Shown here: positions 1-8,184 of the stretch, in pieces
Position numbering within the stretch: position 1 is the first letter of the stretch
Layout: each line of letters starts with the position of its first letter
Source: Treponema sp.
GTDB taxonomy: Bacteria > Spirochaetota > Spirochaetia > Treponematales > Breznakiellaceae
Assembly (NCBI GenBank): GCA_031275035.1
Contig: JAISPH010000212.1
Location: forward strand, 1 to 11,188
Direction of reading: 5' to 3'
Length of the DNA: 11,188 nt
The notes under the pieces: model-generated
Told to the model about the DNA's origin: nothing
Database searches by the model: none
The model's input: only the letters and a program-made list of their open reading frames with translations
Translations under genes and position numbers: made by a program

Positions 1-1268
1 TTTTCCAGGGAGCGGATATGCTTGATGATGCCTTCCACCGAATCGGCGGTCTGCACCACCGATTCCATCTGGGTGTCGGTTTTGTTCTGCACCGACTCCA
101 TGTTGCGGGCAATAACCCCCAGGCCGTCGGAAGATTCCCGGATGGAGATATGGAGGTTCCCGCTGACGTTTTTCTGCCCCAGGTGTTCGTTGTTGATATC
201 GGTGAGGGTCTTTTTAAGCTCGTCCCGGATGGTGTTGAAGGCCCGCTGGACATCCCCTATTTCATCTTTCCGGTTCCGGGGAATATCAATGTCGAACTGC
301 ATATTCGCCAGGGATACCGCCGCCGACACAATGGCCTTGATGGGCCTGATAAGGGAAACGTTCAACACCGATATAAGGATGAAAACCGCAATAACAGCCG
401 CCGCTCCGGCGATGAGGAGGGTTTTTACCAGCATCTGGTTTATCTCGAAGAAAAATTCATCCCGTTCCACGGTTCCGATGAGCACCCAGTCCGTACCGGG
501 GACCGGAGCGGCGGCGCTGATAAGGGATTTTCCTTCAAGGGTGTATTCGGCGACCTCGCCGCTTTTGTTCAGTATGTGTTCGATAAAGACCGCCAGGCTT
601 TGCAGGGAAGCATCCTCTTTTACCGCTTCTACCGGGTTAAACTGGTTGTACACTAAATCAGTATCGGGGTGGCAGATAATCGTGCCCGCGGCGTTGATCA
701 TGTAGATATAGCCCGTATCCCCCAGGCCGACTTGTTTGGTCATGTCCGAGAGAACCGCGCCGTCCCGCCTTCCGATAAGGACCCCCGCCACCTGGTCGTC
801 CACAAAGATGGGGGAGGCGAACATCACCACGGGCCTCCCGATTACCCGGCTGATAAGCACGTCGGAAATGACCGGCTCTCCGGCCAGGGATTTGACGATG
901 TAGTCCCGGTCCGCCAGGTTTGAGGCGCTGTCGTCCTTGATGTAATGGGCTACGCCGTCCATGCCGACAATGCCGAAATCCAGATACCCGTGGCGGTCAA
1001 TTTCCGGGAGGAGGCTCTCCCGCTGGGTTTCCCAGTCCATGGTTCTGGTCCGGGCGCGGTTCGCCAGTTCGTAGAGTACGCTGAGTTCCGCCTTGATAAT
1101 GCCCTCGGAGATAAGCTGGGCCGCGATTCTCGACTGGTTTTGCAAGGATTTTTCCGCGGTTCCCGCCATAATTCCCGATGCTATCGTGTTGGAGACAACG
1201 GCCATGCCGACCATAAAGAAGAGAACCAGCGCGCCGACGATTAAAGATACTTTTAAGGATAATTTCAT
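1..1268 (-). CDS. Methyl-accepting chemotaxis protein (dCache-HAMP), N-terminal part
   Basis: This is a transmembrane chemoreceptor that would sense a small ligand in the periplasm and signal to CheA/CheW. Reading the minus strand from the ATG at 1268-1266 gives 422 open codons to the window edge. TM1 is at about residues 7-29. A periplasmic double-Cache region follows to about 278, with motifs such as DRDYIVKSLAGEPVISD and YMINAAGTIICHPDTDLV (from residue 189). TM2 is at about 281-304. A HAMP domain follows at about 302-355, with RPIKAIVSAAVSLA and RKDEIGDVQRAFNTI. The start of the cytoplasmic coiled coil (ESVVQTADSVEGIIKHI) reaches the edge, so the methylation helices and kinase-control tip lie outside. 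The start is supported by AGAGGGGA ending four bases before the ATG and by a promoter-like sequence just upstream. The family call is firm from the domain order; the ligand is unknown. Confidence 0.93.
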   Translation of the reverse strand, partial: MKLSLKVSLIVGALVLFFMVGMAVVSNTIASGIMAGTAEKSLQNQSRIAAQLISEGIIKAELSVLYELANRARTRTMDWETQRESLLPEIDRHGYLDFGIVGMDGVAHYIKDDSASNLADRDYIVKSLAGEPVISDVLISRVIGRPVVMFASPIFVDDQVAGVLIGRRDGAVLSDMTKQVGLGDTGYIYMINAAGTIICHPDTDLVYNQFNPVEAVKEDASLQSLAVFIEHILNKSGEVAEYTLEGKSLISAAAPVPGTDWVLIGTVERDEFFFEINQMLVKTLLIAGAAAVIAVFILISVLNVSLIRPIKAIVSAAVSLANMQFDIDIPRNRKDEIGDVQRAFNTIRDELKKTLTDINNEHLGQKNVSGNLHISIRESSDGLGVIARNMESVQNKTDTQMESVVQTADSVEGIIKHIRSLE

Positions 1269-1306
1269 ACTTCCCCTCTTTTTGGCAGGACTTCTCCGGC
1301 AACCCT

Positions 1307-1335
1307 ATTATACAGGGTATCTTTATTTTAATGAA
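1307..1335 (-). promoter_or_regulatory. Candidate sigma-70 promoter for the chemoreceptor gene
   Basis: On the minus strand a perfect TATAAT (1312-1307) lies 17 nt from TTCATT (1335-1330), a weak -35. Transcription would start near 1300 and give a leader of about 32 nt. The -10 box sits inside a dyad, ACCCT at 1302-1306 and AGGGT at 1314-1318, which could be an operator. The promoter is predicted from the sequence only. Confidence 0.5.
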
Positions 1336-1338
1336 GAT

Positions 1339-1365
1339 GCCCGGATAAATTTCCGGGCGTTTTTT
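1339..1365 (+). terminator. Rho-independent terminator-like hairpin with no obvious parent gene
   Basis: GCCCGG (1339-1344) and CCGGGC (1353-1358) form a perfect 6-bp GC stem with an 8-nt loop. G and six T (1359-1365) follow on the plus strand. The shape is that of an intrinsic terminator for plus-strand transcripts, but no plus-strand gene lies upstream, since the region to the left is the chemoreceptor on the other strand. It could end an antisense transcript or insulate the divergent pair. On the minus strand the hairpin lies just upstream of the chemoreceptor promoter and has no T tract. Confidence 0.5.
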
Positions 1366-1516
1366 GACAGCCCTGGGAACGGGCCGGAGCCCGGCAGCGG
1401 CCTGTACCGTATTATCATTTTTTATATGTTGAGCGGAAATCATTATGAGAGCAACATACTGCGTAGTTCTGTCTCTCCCGCGAAACGGGTTCTTGAATTG
1501 GTTTACTCATTTTTAC

Positions 1517-1545
1517 TTGACTTACTTTAACTTCCGGCGCATAAT
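1517..1545 (+). promoter_or_regulatory. Candidate sigma-70 promoter for the cyclase operon
   Basis: TTGACT (1517-1522) and CATAAT (1540-1545) are separated by exactly 17 nt. Each matches five of six consensus bases. Transcription would start near 1552, about 26 nt before the GTG start of the cyclase. It is the only strong promoter I see ahead of the three overlapping genes and probably drives all of them. Confidence 0.62.
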
Positions 1546-1577
1546 GACTTCACCCTGTTTTAGGGCTGGGGGTAATC

Positions 1578-3472
1578 GTGGCAAAAGAGAATCCGCACAA
1601 GATCCGTGTTCGTTTTCCCATAGGCGCAAAACTGGTCCTTATCATTTCCATTCTGGTACTGGTATCCCTGGGGACAGTTACCGTTCTTGTTTCGGTAATC
1701 AGCACCCAGGATGTCCGGCGTACCGCCGAGGATAACAACTTTACCGTTAACCGGCGCGCGGGATCGCAGGCGGAAAGTTCCTTCAAGGCGGTCCAGGCGG
1801 CGGTATCGCTGTACCTGGAAATGGCCCCCCCCCCGTGCGGCCCATTCGAGACCGCGATCCTGAACCGGACAGTTACTTCTTTAACCGCAACCAGAATATA
1901 GCGGCCATAGCCGTTTCCGCCGGAGATGCGGAGTGGGCTTTAATCCCCAATGAACAATTCTTTCTTTCCAACGAAACCGGCGCGGAAAAAGCGGAAAATT
2001 ACATTACGTCAAATATTGTCCTTCCTGTTCCGGCGGACGGCAAAATCAGGTTTTACAACGCATCGCCTGATTTTCAGATTCCCCTTGTTGCCATGGTTTT
2101 TACCCGCCGTCAAAGTTCCGCCGGTTCACGGGCTGTTTCATCCGGCATTGAAACTATAGCGGTGCTTTTTTCTCCCGATGAGCTTGCCGAATCGTTTGGA
2201 ACCGGAGCCAACTCAAGCTATATGATCAATGAGGCCGGGGATGTCCTGCTCCATGCGGACAGCGATCTGGTTTTGGGAGGCGCGAATTTTTCCGGCCTGC
2301 CGATTGTGGAAACCATGCAAAGGGAAGGAGACAACAACCGGCAAATTTCCTTTGCCCATGAGGGGATTAACTATTTCGGCGCCTATTACCGTATTCCGCA
2401 GATGGACGCCGTAGTGTTTACTACGATACCCCACAGCATTGTATTTGAAGCGGTACAGAGCATTACCCGGCAGAATCTTTTCCTTACGGCGGCGGTACTT
2501 TTTATCGTGATCCTCTTTATCTGGCTGTTTTCCAAAACCATCAGTACCCCCGTGGGGGTTCTGGCCGATGCGGCGCTGCAGATTGAACAGGGTAAATTTG
2601 AACTTGAGCTCAAACCGAAAACCCATGACGAGCTGGGTTTATTGACGGAAAGTTTCAGCAAGATGAGCAGCGCCCTGGGTATATTCGGCCGCTTTACCAA
2701 CAGGGATATAGCGCTCCGGGCCATGCGGGGCGAAATTAAGCCCGGCGGGCTTCCCAAACATGCGACGATTTTCTTTTCCGATATCCGGGGCTTTACCGAA
2801 AAATCGGAGAACTTTACCAAGGCCTTCGGGGAAGACGCTTCCAACAGGATCGTCATGTGGCTCAACGAATATTTTACCCGCATGGTAGACTGCGTTGAGA
2901 AAACCGGAGGCGTCGTGGATAAATTTATCGGCGACGCGGTCATGGCCCACTGGGGCACGGCTTTTACCGCGGGTTCGCCGGAAAAGGACGCCCTTAACTG
3001 CGTTACCGCCGCGCTGATGATGCGCAGCGCCCTGATGGAAATCAACGCACGGCGGGCGAAAAACGATCCGGGCAATCCCGAGATACGCATCGGCTGCGGC
3101 ATTAATACCGGAACCGTCACCGCCGGCCAAATCGGTTCGGAACAGCGGATGGAGTATACCGCCATCGGGGATCCGGTCAACCTGGCCAGCCGGACCGAGG
3201 CTCTCAACAAACCTCTGGGAACGGATATCCTTATTACCGAAGACACCTGGAAACTTGTCGGGGACAGGCTCATCACCGAAGAAATGCCTCCGGTAAGCGT
3301 AAAAGGCAAGTCAAAACCGGTACGGATGTTTGCCGTCGTTAATCTCCGGGACGCCGGAGGCGGCCCGAAAACGCTTTTGGAAGTACGGGATCTTCTGGGT
3401 ATTCCCGCTCCTGATATCAGTAAGGTAGACACAGATGCGGAAGAAAAAAAATACAAAATCCAGGGCAGCTGA
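1578..3472 (+). CDS. Membrane class III adenylate cyclase (Cache-HAMP-CYC), frame broken at a C10 tract
   Basis: This enzyme would make cAMP from ATP under control of a periplasmic sensor. The GTG at 1578, preceded by GGGGG five bases upstream, opens a frame encoding TM1 (about residues 17-42) and the start of the sensor. That frame fails after the C run at 1825-1834. The rest of the protein continues in the -1 frame from about 1832 to the TGA at 3470-3472. Joined, it is about 631 residues. The sensor runs to about 298 and includes YMINEAGDVLLHADSDLV. TM2 is about 300-320 and HAMP about 320-372. The cyclase domain has FFSDIRGF (metal Asp402), DKFIGDAVMA (substrate Lys449, metal Asp453) and YTAIGDPVNLASR (Thr528 at the adenine-selecting position, Asn535, Arg539), so the catalytic set is complete and fits class IIIb. 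The 3' end overlaps the next gene by 38 nt. The break may be phase variation, frameshifting, mutation or sequencing error. An internal GTG at 1835 would give a form lacking TM1. Confidence 0.88.
1825..1834 (+). repeat. C10 homopolymer at the cyclase frame junction
   Basis: Ten consecutive C follow GAAATGG. The upstream frame (codons at positions divisible by 3) and the downstream frame (one base earlier) meet here. A run of 8 or 11 C, or a -1 ribosomal slip on CCC CCC, would join them into one protein. Homopolymeric G/C tracts of this length are known slippage sites in bacteria, including Treponema pallidum. They are also a common source of sequencing error. Confidence 0.9.
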
Positions 3473-6065
3473 TCTCCTGATCATTCTGCTCTGCTTTGCC
3501 GGGACCGGCGTTTCGGGGTTTGCGTTTTGGCGGGAGTACAACCGTACCCTGGTTAAGCTGAACGAAGAGCCGGTGGGAAGTATTGTTTTCAAAAACCGTA
3601 CCGCCCACCGGAAAATAGAGAACCGCGTCGCCTGGGACCGGCTTAAACAGGAATCTCCGGTATACAACGGCGATACAATCCGTACCGCCGAAGAGTCCGA
3701 AGCGTTTATTACTTTTGAAGATCAGATAACGAAAGTCAATCTGTATGAAAATACCCTGGTACAGATTTTTTATGACAGCCGGGGAACCCGGATTGACATT
3801 GTGGGCGGTAATGTTGACATTAATTCCGGCGGCCGGCGCGTCTTTATTTCAAGCGGCGTTTCTACAATCGAGCTTGAAAGCGGAAGCCAGGCCAGCCTGA
3901 ACAGCGGCGGGGAAAGTTTCAGCCTTTCCATGCTTACAGGTCAGGCAAAGTTTAACAACGGTACGGAACTTGAATCCGGCGGCATGTTTTCCCTTCTGAA
4001 CGACGGAACGGTTGATACAAGCCCCGCCATTGCCGTAACGTCCTTTGGACGTTTTGCCAGTATTCTGGGCCCGGCGGAAGGCGCGGCGTCCGCGGTTTTT
4101 ACCTGGAACGCTGTCAACTTTGACGCCGATACTTATGTGATTCTGGAAGTATCCGAAGACAGGAAATTTTCCCGCATAGTTCAGGCCAGGGACATACACG
4201 GCGCTTCTTCGGTTTCCGTACCGCTGGAAACCGGCGAGTACTGGTGGCGGGCCTATCCCGTACAGGGAGACAGCAGGGAAGTTCCGGGCCGGGGTTACGC
4301 TTCGGGCAGAATTGAGGCGCTTCCTTTTACGGCGGTGTCGGCCATTGCCCCCTTCCCTTTACAGGAATTTGCGTTCCCGGGCGAAACCAGCATTCCCTTT
4401 TCATGGACAACTGTGGAAGGCGCAGGCGTATATTTGTTTGAAATTTCCGGCAATCAAAACATGAACGATCCCGTAGTATCCCGCCGGGTGCAGGGAACTT
4501 CCGTGGTACAGAGCGGCCTGGAACCGGGCCGCTGGTATTGGCGGGTAACGCCGGTATTATCCGAACAGGTCAAAGGAACGGTCCTTCCTTCGGAAACAGG
4601 CGTTTTTTCCATTGTAAGAAACGGCGCCGCGCCGGCGGCCCCGTCGCTTAACGCCCCGGCCCGGAACGGGGTTATCGGCATGGACAATCCCCTTTTGTCG
4701 TGGAAGTACGATCCCGGCGCCGCGTTCTGGACCGTAGAAGTAGCGGATAACTCTCAAATGTCAAATCCCCTGCTGCGGCAGGACAGCGCTTCGAATTTTT
4801 ATTCCCTGCCCGCCGGAATCCTCCGGGAAGACAAGACATATTTCTGGAGGGTTATTGCCCATGACGCCCGGGGCGCAGGATCTCCTTCCCCGGTACGTTC
4901 TTTTACCGCAGAAAACGTGTACCGGCAAAAAGCTGTCTTTCCCCCGGATAACTATTCCGTTACCGCAGAAGAATTTGAAAGAATGCGTTTTACGTACCGG
5001 TCCAATATGCGTTTCCAAAACTATTTCCAGGTTTCTTCCCGGAGTGATTTTTCTTCGCCGGCGATTAACGATCCGGTAGAGGCCGGAAGCTTCTATCCAG
5101 GTTCGAAGCTTGAGCCGGGAATATGGTATTGGCGAATTTACGCAGAGGGCAGGAACGGTCCCGTAAGTTCCGCGCCCCGGCGCTTGAATGTTGTTGCCGT
5201 TTCCGAAGCGCCGCGCATCTTCGGCCCCTCTTCCCTAAGCCGTGGAACCGCCCTGGAATTAAACTGGGATTCCCTTTATTTTGCTTCCTACCAGGTTGAC
5301 CTGTACAGCGCACGGGATCCACGGAATCCCGTTGAACGGCGGATTACGGAAAACAGTTACGCGGCCTTTTCCACCGGCGCTCTGGAACCGGGAGATTATA
5401 TTGTACGGGTAGCGGGATTTTACCCGGAGTCGGTCAGATCCGCCCGGATTGCCGGGGTTTCCGCGGAGGCGCGCGTTACCGTTATACCCGCCGCGCCGCC
5501 CGAACCGGTATGGTACGAACCGGTCCTAACGGCCGCCGTCATTTCCGCACCGGCAGAGCCCGAACCGGCAGCCGCCGTAGTTTTCACACCAGCAGAGCCT
5601 GAGCCGGCAGCCGCCGTCATTTCCGTACCGGCAGAGCCTGAACCGGCAGCCGCCATCATTCCCGTACCGGCAGAAGTTTCGGCGCAGCCTGCAAGAACGT
5701 TCAATTTGACCCGTCCCATCCCCGGCGGTTTTCCGCCGGAGGGCTATGTCCTTACAACAGGACAGTTGGCGGATGTCCCGTCGATTAATTTTACCTGGGA
5801 AGGCAATGCGCCGGAATACCGCTTTGCCCTCTACCGGGCAAACGGGGATATTGTCGTTCCGCTTTCTGTGGTTAACTCCCCTTCTTTTACAATGCAGAAT
5901 CCCCGCATCCTGGAACCGGGGGATTATGTCTGGGAAATAGTTGAAAGGGACAGACGGGGAAGGCCGGGCGAATCCATGGCGGCGCGCTTTACCGTGAGAG
6001 AAGGACCAATGATTTTACGAACATTGCCTACAAACAATCCGGGGGTATTGTATGGAAACCGTTAA
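3435..6065 (+). CDS. FecR-domain protein with tandem fibronectin-III-like modules
   Basis: This is a large predicted periplasmic or envelope protein of 876 residues, held by an N-terminal signal anchor: basic MRKKKNTKSR, then a hydrophobic stretch at about 11-32. A FecR-like domain at about 45-150 carries the hallmark run GDTIRTAEESEAFITF and later DIVGGNVDINSGG. About six beta-sandwich modules follow, at roughly 210-285, 320-375, 402-493, 500-590, 593-690 and 760-860. Most show an early F/L-x-W strand, a central V-E/Q-V-S-like strand and a closing LEPGxWYWRV-type strand. Between modules five and six is a Pro/Ala/Glu linker of 13-residue repeats. The start lies inside the cyclase gene with only a weak AAGG nine bases upstream, so translation is probably coupled. 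FecR domains elsewhere relay signals or bind envelope structures; here no sigma factor is adjacent, so the role is unknown. The 3' end overlaps the next gene by 14 nt. Confidence 0.87.
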   Translation: MRKKKNTKSRAADLLIILLCFAGTGVSGFAFWREYNRTLVKLNEEPVGSIVFKNRTAHRKIENRVAWDRLKQESPVYNGDTIRTAEESEAFITFEDQITKVNLYENTLVQIFYDSRGTRIDIVGGNVDINSGGRRVFISSGVSTIELESGSQASLNSGGESFSLSMLTGQAKFNNGTELESGGMFSLLNDGTVDTSPAIAVTSFGRFASILGPAEGAASAVFTWNAVNFDADTYVILEVSEDRKFSRIVQARDIHGASSVSVPLETGEYWWRAYPVQGDSREVPGRGYASGRIEALPFTAVSAIAPFPLQEFAFPGETSIPFSWTTVEGAGVYLFEISGNQNMNDPVVSRRVQGTSVVQSGLEPGRWYWRVTPVLSEQVKGTVLPSETGVFSIVRNGAAPAAPSLNAPARNGVIGMDNPLLSWKYDPGAAFWTVEVADNSQMSNPLLRQDSASNFYSLPAGILREDKTYFWRVIAHDARGAGSPSPVRSFTAENVYRQKAVFPPDNYSVTAEEFERMRFTYRSNMRFQNYFQVSSRSDFSSPAINDPVEAGSFYPGSKLEPGIWYWRIYAEGRNGPVSSAPRRLNVVAVSEAPRIFGPSSLSRGTALELNWDSLYFASYQVDLYSARDPRNPVERRITENSYAAFSTGALEPGDYIVRVAGFYPESVRSARIAGVSAEARVTVIPAAPPEPVWYEPVLTAAVISAPAEPEPAAAVVFTPAEPEPAAAVISVPAEPEPAAAIIPVPAEVSAQPARTFNLTRPIPGGFPPEGYVLTTGQLADVPSINFTWEGNAPEYRFALYRANGDIVVPLSVVNSPSFTMQNPRILEPGDYVWEIVERDRRGRPGESMAARFTVREGPMILRTLPTNNPGVLYGNR
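5550..5682 (+). repeat. 39-bp tandem repeat encoding a Pro/Ala/Glu linker
   Basis: Three full units start at 5550, 5589 and 5628, and a truncated fourth starts at 5667. Each unit encodes 13 residues on the pattern PAEPEPAAAV plus three variable residues (residues 706-744 of the FecR-domain protein). The period is a multiple of three, so gain or loss of a unit keeps the frame and changes only the spacer length. Units differ mainly at third positions and in the last few residues. Confidence 0.9.
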
Positions 6066-7998
6066 GCGCTTTGGCCGGCCCCGGAACGGTTTTGGGAGTT
6101 CTCTGCTTAGGGCCGTTGTTTCAATGTGTTACATTTTAAAACAGCGGCGCTTTTTTGCCGTCCTCGCGTTTGTTATTGTGTTTCCCCGGTTTCTTGCGGC
6201 GGAGGAGCCGGACAAAAGCAGTACCCGCGTTGCCAAAATCAACGGAGAATTTCTGCTGTCCCAGACAATAACCTTTCTTTCTGTTCCCGATATACTGCAT
6301 TATAAAGTAGAAATTGAACAGCTTGCCGGAGAACAATTTATCCCGCTGCATACAATGCAGACCGAAACCAATTCGGTCGAGGTATCCCTTAAAGCCGGTT
6401 TATACCGTTACCGGATCTTTGCATATAACAAGATGAATCTTTTGGACGGCATATCGGACTGGCAGGAGTTTGAGGTGCTGGCCGCCGTTGAACCGGCGGC
6501 GGAAAGCTATCAGCCCTTTTACGGCCTCTACTACGAGCTGCCGGATTTCCCCAGAAGTATCACCGTCAGGGGCCGGGATTTTTTTCCCGAATCGGAATTT
6601 GCCCTGGTAAGGCAACACGACAAATTCGACTGGTCGGGGATCGATCTGGAGGGCCGCCGGGACGTACTTTTTCCCGACAATGTAACGGTCAACGAAGATT
6701 GTACCGCGGCGGTACTTGATTTCAGTTTAAAAAAACTTAAAAGAGGCGAATATTATATTTTTGTCCGCAACCCCGGCGGCCTTTGGACTACTCTGGGGCA
6801 GGTACGGGTCGGATACAGGAAAAATACCGGCTGGACCTTTTCTTTCGGCTGGTCGCCGATGATAGCGGCCTTCGACCGTGAAAAGGCGACATATGGGTCT
6901 GAAGACAAACCGAGACTGGATCTTTTTAACCCCCGGGGCGCTTATATACGGCTAGGATGGTTTCCCGTCAAGACCAAAATCGGGAATTTCGGCCTGGAAA
7001 TGAACTGGCTTTTCCTTGCCGACAATTACGACATATCCGATTATCAGGGCATTAGCGGGCCCGGGGACTATTTGGGTACCATACGCGGCGGCCACATGGA
7101 CATCGTATATCAAAAAACATTTAGCTCCTGGAAAAATTGGCAGCTTGAACTGCGCGCCGGCGCCGGCGGCAGTGATGATTACGATGATACGGTTAGTGAT
7201 TTTGACGGCGACATACCTTTTCCTTTTATGCTGAACTTTGGGGCTTCCGCACAGTATTTTATCTGGAAAAATCTGTATGCCGAAGCGGGACTGGATTTTC
7301 AGTACGTTACCGGCGTCGGCCATTTTATGATGCGGCCCGCCCTGGGCATGGGCTGGCAGTTCGGCAGGTGGACGGAACTTACCGCGGTGGACAACGCGTT
7401 GAAGCGGGGAGAAGATCCCTCCGTTCCGGTTACGGACATACCGAAAAACGAAATTACCCTGTCCGTGGGCTGGTCTCCTGTGATACCCCTTTCCGATTAT
7501 ACCTACACCGAGTGGGAGGGGATGAGCATGGCGGAAAGAAACGACCTGCAACTTTTTAATCCCCTGGGGATGTATCTGCGGACAGCCTATCTTCCCTACC
7601 GCTGGGGCGGCAGCAAACTCGGTTTTGAATTTGCCCTCCACATGCTTGATCCCCTCAATAGAAAAGACGACGAAAACTTTTACAAGTACCTTGACCTTCT
7701 GCGGTATATGCAATTCGGCGTACTGTACCAGCGGAGACTGCCGAAAAACTGGCAGTTAAACGCCCGGCTTGGAATTGGAATTTCAAACTCCTATGCCAAT
7801 GACGTCGGGGATATAGAACCCGCGCTGAACGCCGGCCTTTCCATTCAGCGTTTTTTTTGGAGAGGGTTCTACGCCGAAGCGGGTCTCGACGTTATTACTT
7901 CGTTTTATAATAATAAAGCCCGCTGGATGTTGAACCCCGGCATCGGCATCGGCTGGCAGTTTAACCGGGACGCCGAAACGGGCCTGCGGCTGAAATAG
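6052..7998 (+). CDS. Predicted outer-membrane protein with two tandem beta-barrel-like halves
   Basis: This is an exported protein of 648 residues of unrecognised family. A signal peptide is clear: basic KQRR, a hydrophobic run at about 34-48, and a likely cut after LAA at residue 50. Residues about 60-145 look like a fibronectin-type module and about 155-255 like an Ig-type module ending NPGGLWTTLGQVRV. Two homologous halves follow at about 262-442 and 469-642. Each opens with T-F/L-S-x-G-W-S-P, has an L-F-N-P-x-G-x-Y-x-R motif, a K-N-W-Q-L repeat and FYAEAGLD/LYAEAGLD, and closes with GWQF-G/N-R. Alternating aromatic and small residues suggest membrane beta-strands. The ATG at 6052 has GGGGG six bases upstream. 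An internal ATG at 6124 would give a more typical signal length but a weaker ribosome site. It overlaps the FecR-domain gene, so it belongs to the same operon. The outer-membrane location is inferred. Confidence 0.8.
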   Translation: METVKRFGRPRNGFGSSLLRAVVSMCYILKQRRFFAVLAFVIVFPRFLAAEEPDKSSTRVAKINGEFLLSQTITFLSVPDILHYKVEIEQLAGEQFIPLHTMQTETNSVEVSLKAGLYRYRIFAYNKMNLLDGISDWQEFEVLAAVEPAAESYQPFYGLYYELPDFPRSITVRGRDFFPESEFALVRQHDKFDWSGIDLEGRRDVLFPDNVTVNEDCTAAVLDFSLKKLKRGEYYIFVRNPGGLWTTLGQVRVGYRKNTGWTFSFGWSPMIAAFDREKATYGSEDKPRLDLFNPRGAYIRLGWFPVKTKIGNFGLEMNWLFLADNYDISDYQGISGPGDYLGTIRGGHMDIVYQKTFSSWKNWQLELRAGAGGSDDYDDTVSDFDGDIPFPFMLNFGASAQYFIWKNLYAEAGLDFQYVTGVGHFMMRPALGMGWQFGRWTELTAVDNALKRGEDPSVPVTDIPKNEITLSVGWSPVIPLSDYTYTEWEGMSMAERNDLQLFNPLGMYLRTAYLPYRWGGSKLGFEFALHMLDPLNRKDDENFYKYLDLLRYMQFGVLYQRRLPKNWQLNARLGIGISNSYANDVGDIEPALNAGLSIQRFFWRGFYAEAGLDVITSFYNNKARWMLNPGIGIGWQFNRDAETGLRLK

Positions 7999-8002
7999 GG
8001 CG

Positions 8003-8041
8003 TAACGGCTGGAAACAGGCGTACCGTAACAACAGCCGTTA
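8003..8041 (+). repeat. 9-bp inverted repeat just after the barrel gene
   Basis: TAACGGCTG (8003-8011) pairs perfectly with CAGCCGTTA (8033-8041) around a 21-nt loop, starting four bases after the stop codon. No T tract follows. It may protect the 3' end of the operon mRNA or act as a poor or Rho-assisted terminator. Confidence 0.55.
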
Positions 8042-8103
8042 ATGGGAAAATGAGCCTCCCCGGAACAGAGCGCGAACCAAAGATTCGATGGGGTACAATT
8101 CCA

Positions 8104-8121
8104 CGCCGCTGTATAGCGGCG
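8104..8121. repeat. Perfect 7-bp hairpin
   Basis: CGCCGCT (8104-8110) and AGCGGCG (8115-8121) flank a GTAT loop. No T tract follows. It is part of the chain of hairpins in this intergenic region. Confidence 0.6.
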
Positions 8122-8143
8122 CATGAATCATTCTTCTAATTGC

Positions 8144-8158
8144 CAGCCCGAAGGGCTG
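8144..8158. repeat. 6-bp hairpin with GAA loop
   Basis: CAGCCC (8144-8149) pairs with GGGCTG (8153-8158) across a GAA triloop. It lies between the 7-bp hairpin and the stronger 8-bp hairpin and adds to the structured character of the region. Confidence 0.5.
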
Positions 8159-8184
8159 ATTAACCCAGACTTTCGAATGAACCT

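Noticed and set aside
2386..3456. A 356-codon open frame antisense to the cyclase domain.
   Set aside because: The opposite strand carries all cyclase motifs; this frame is Ser/Ile/Arg-rich without recognisable domains.
3435..3472. An A8 run in the cyclase/FecR overlap that might slip and fuse the two proteins.
   Set aside because: Joining the frames needs a +1 shift, the FecR gene has its own ATG and signal anchor, and a fusion would put that anchor after a cytoplasmic catalytic domain. Translational coupling explains the overlap more simply.
3435..3520. A possible lipobox at Cys20 of the FecR-domain protein.
   Set aside because: The residues before the Cys are I-L-L, without the small residue expected at -1 even in relaxed spirochete lipoboxes. 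A signal anchor fits better.
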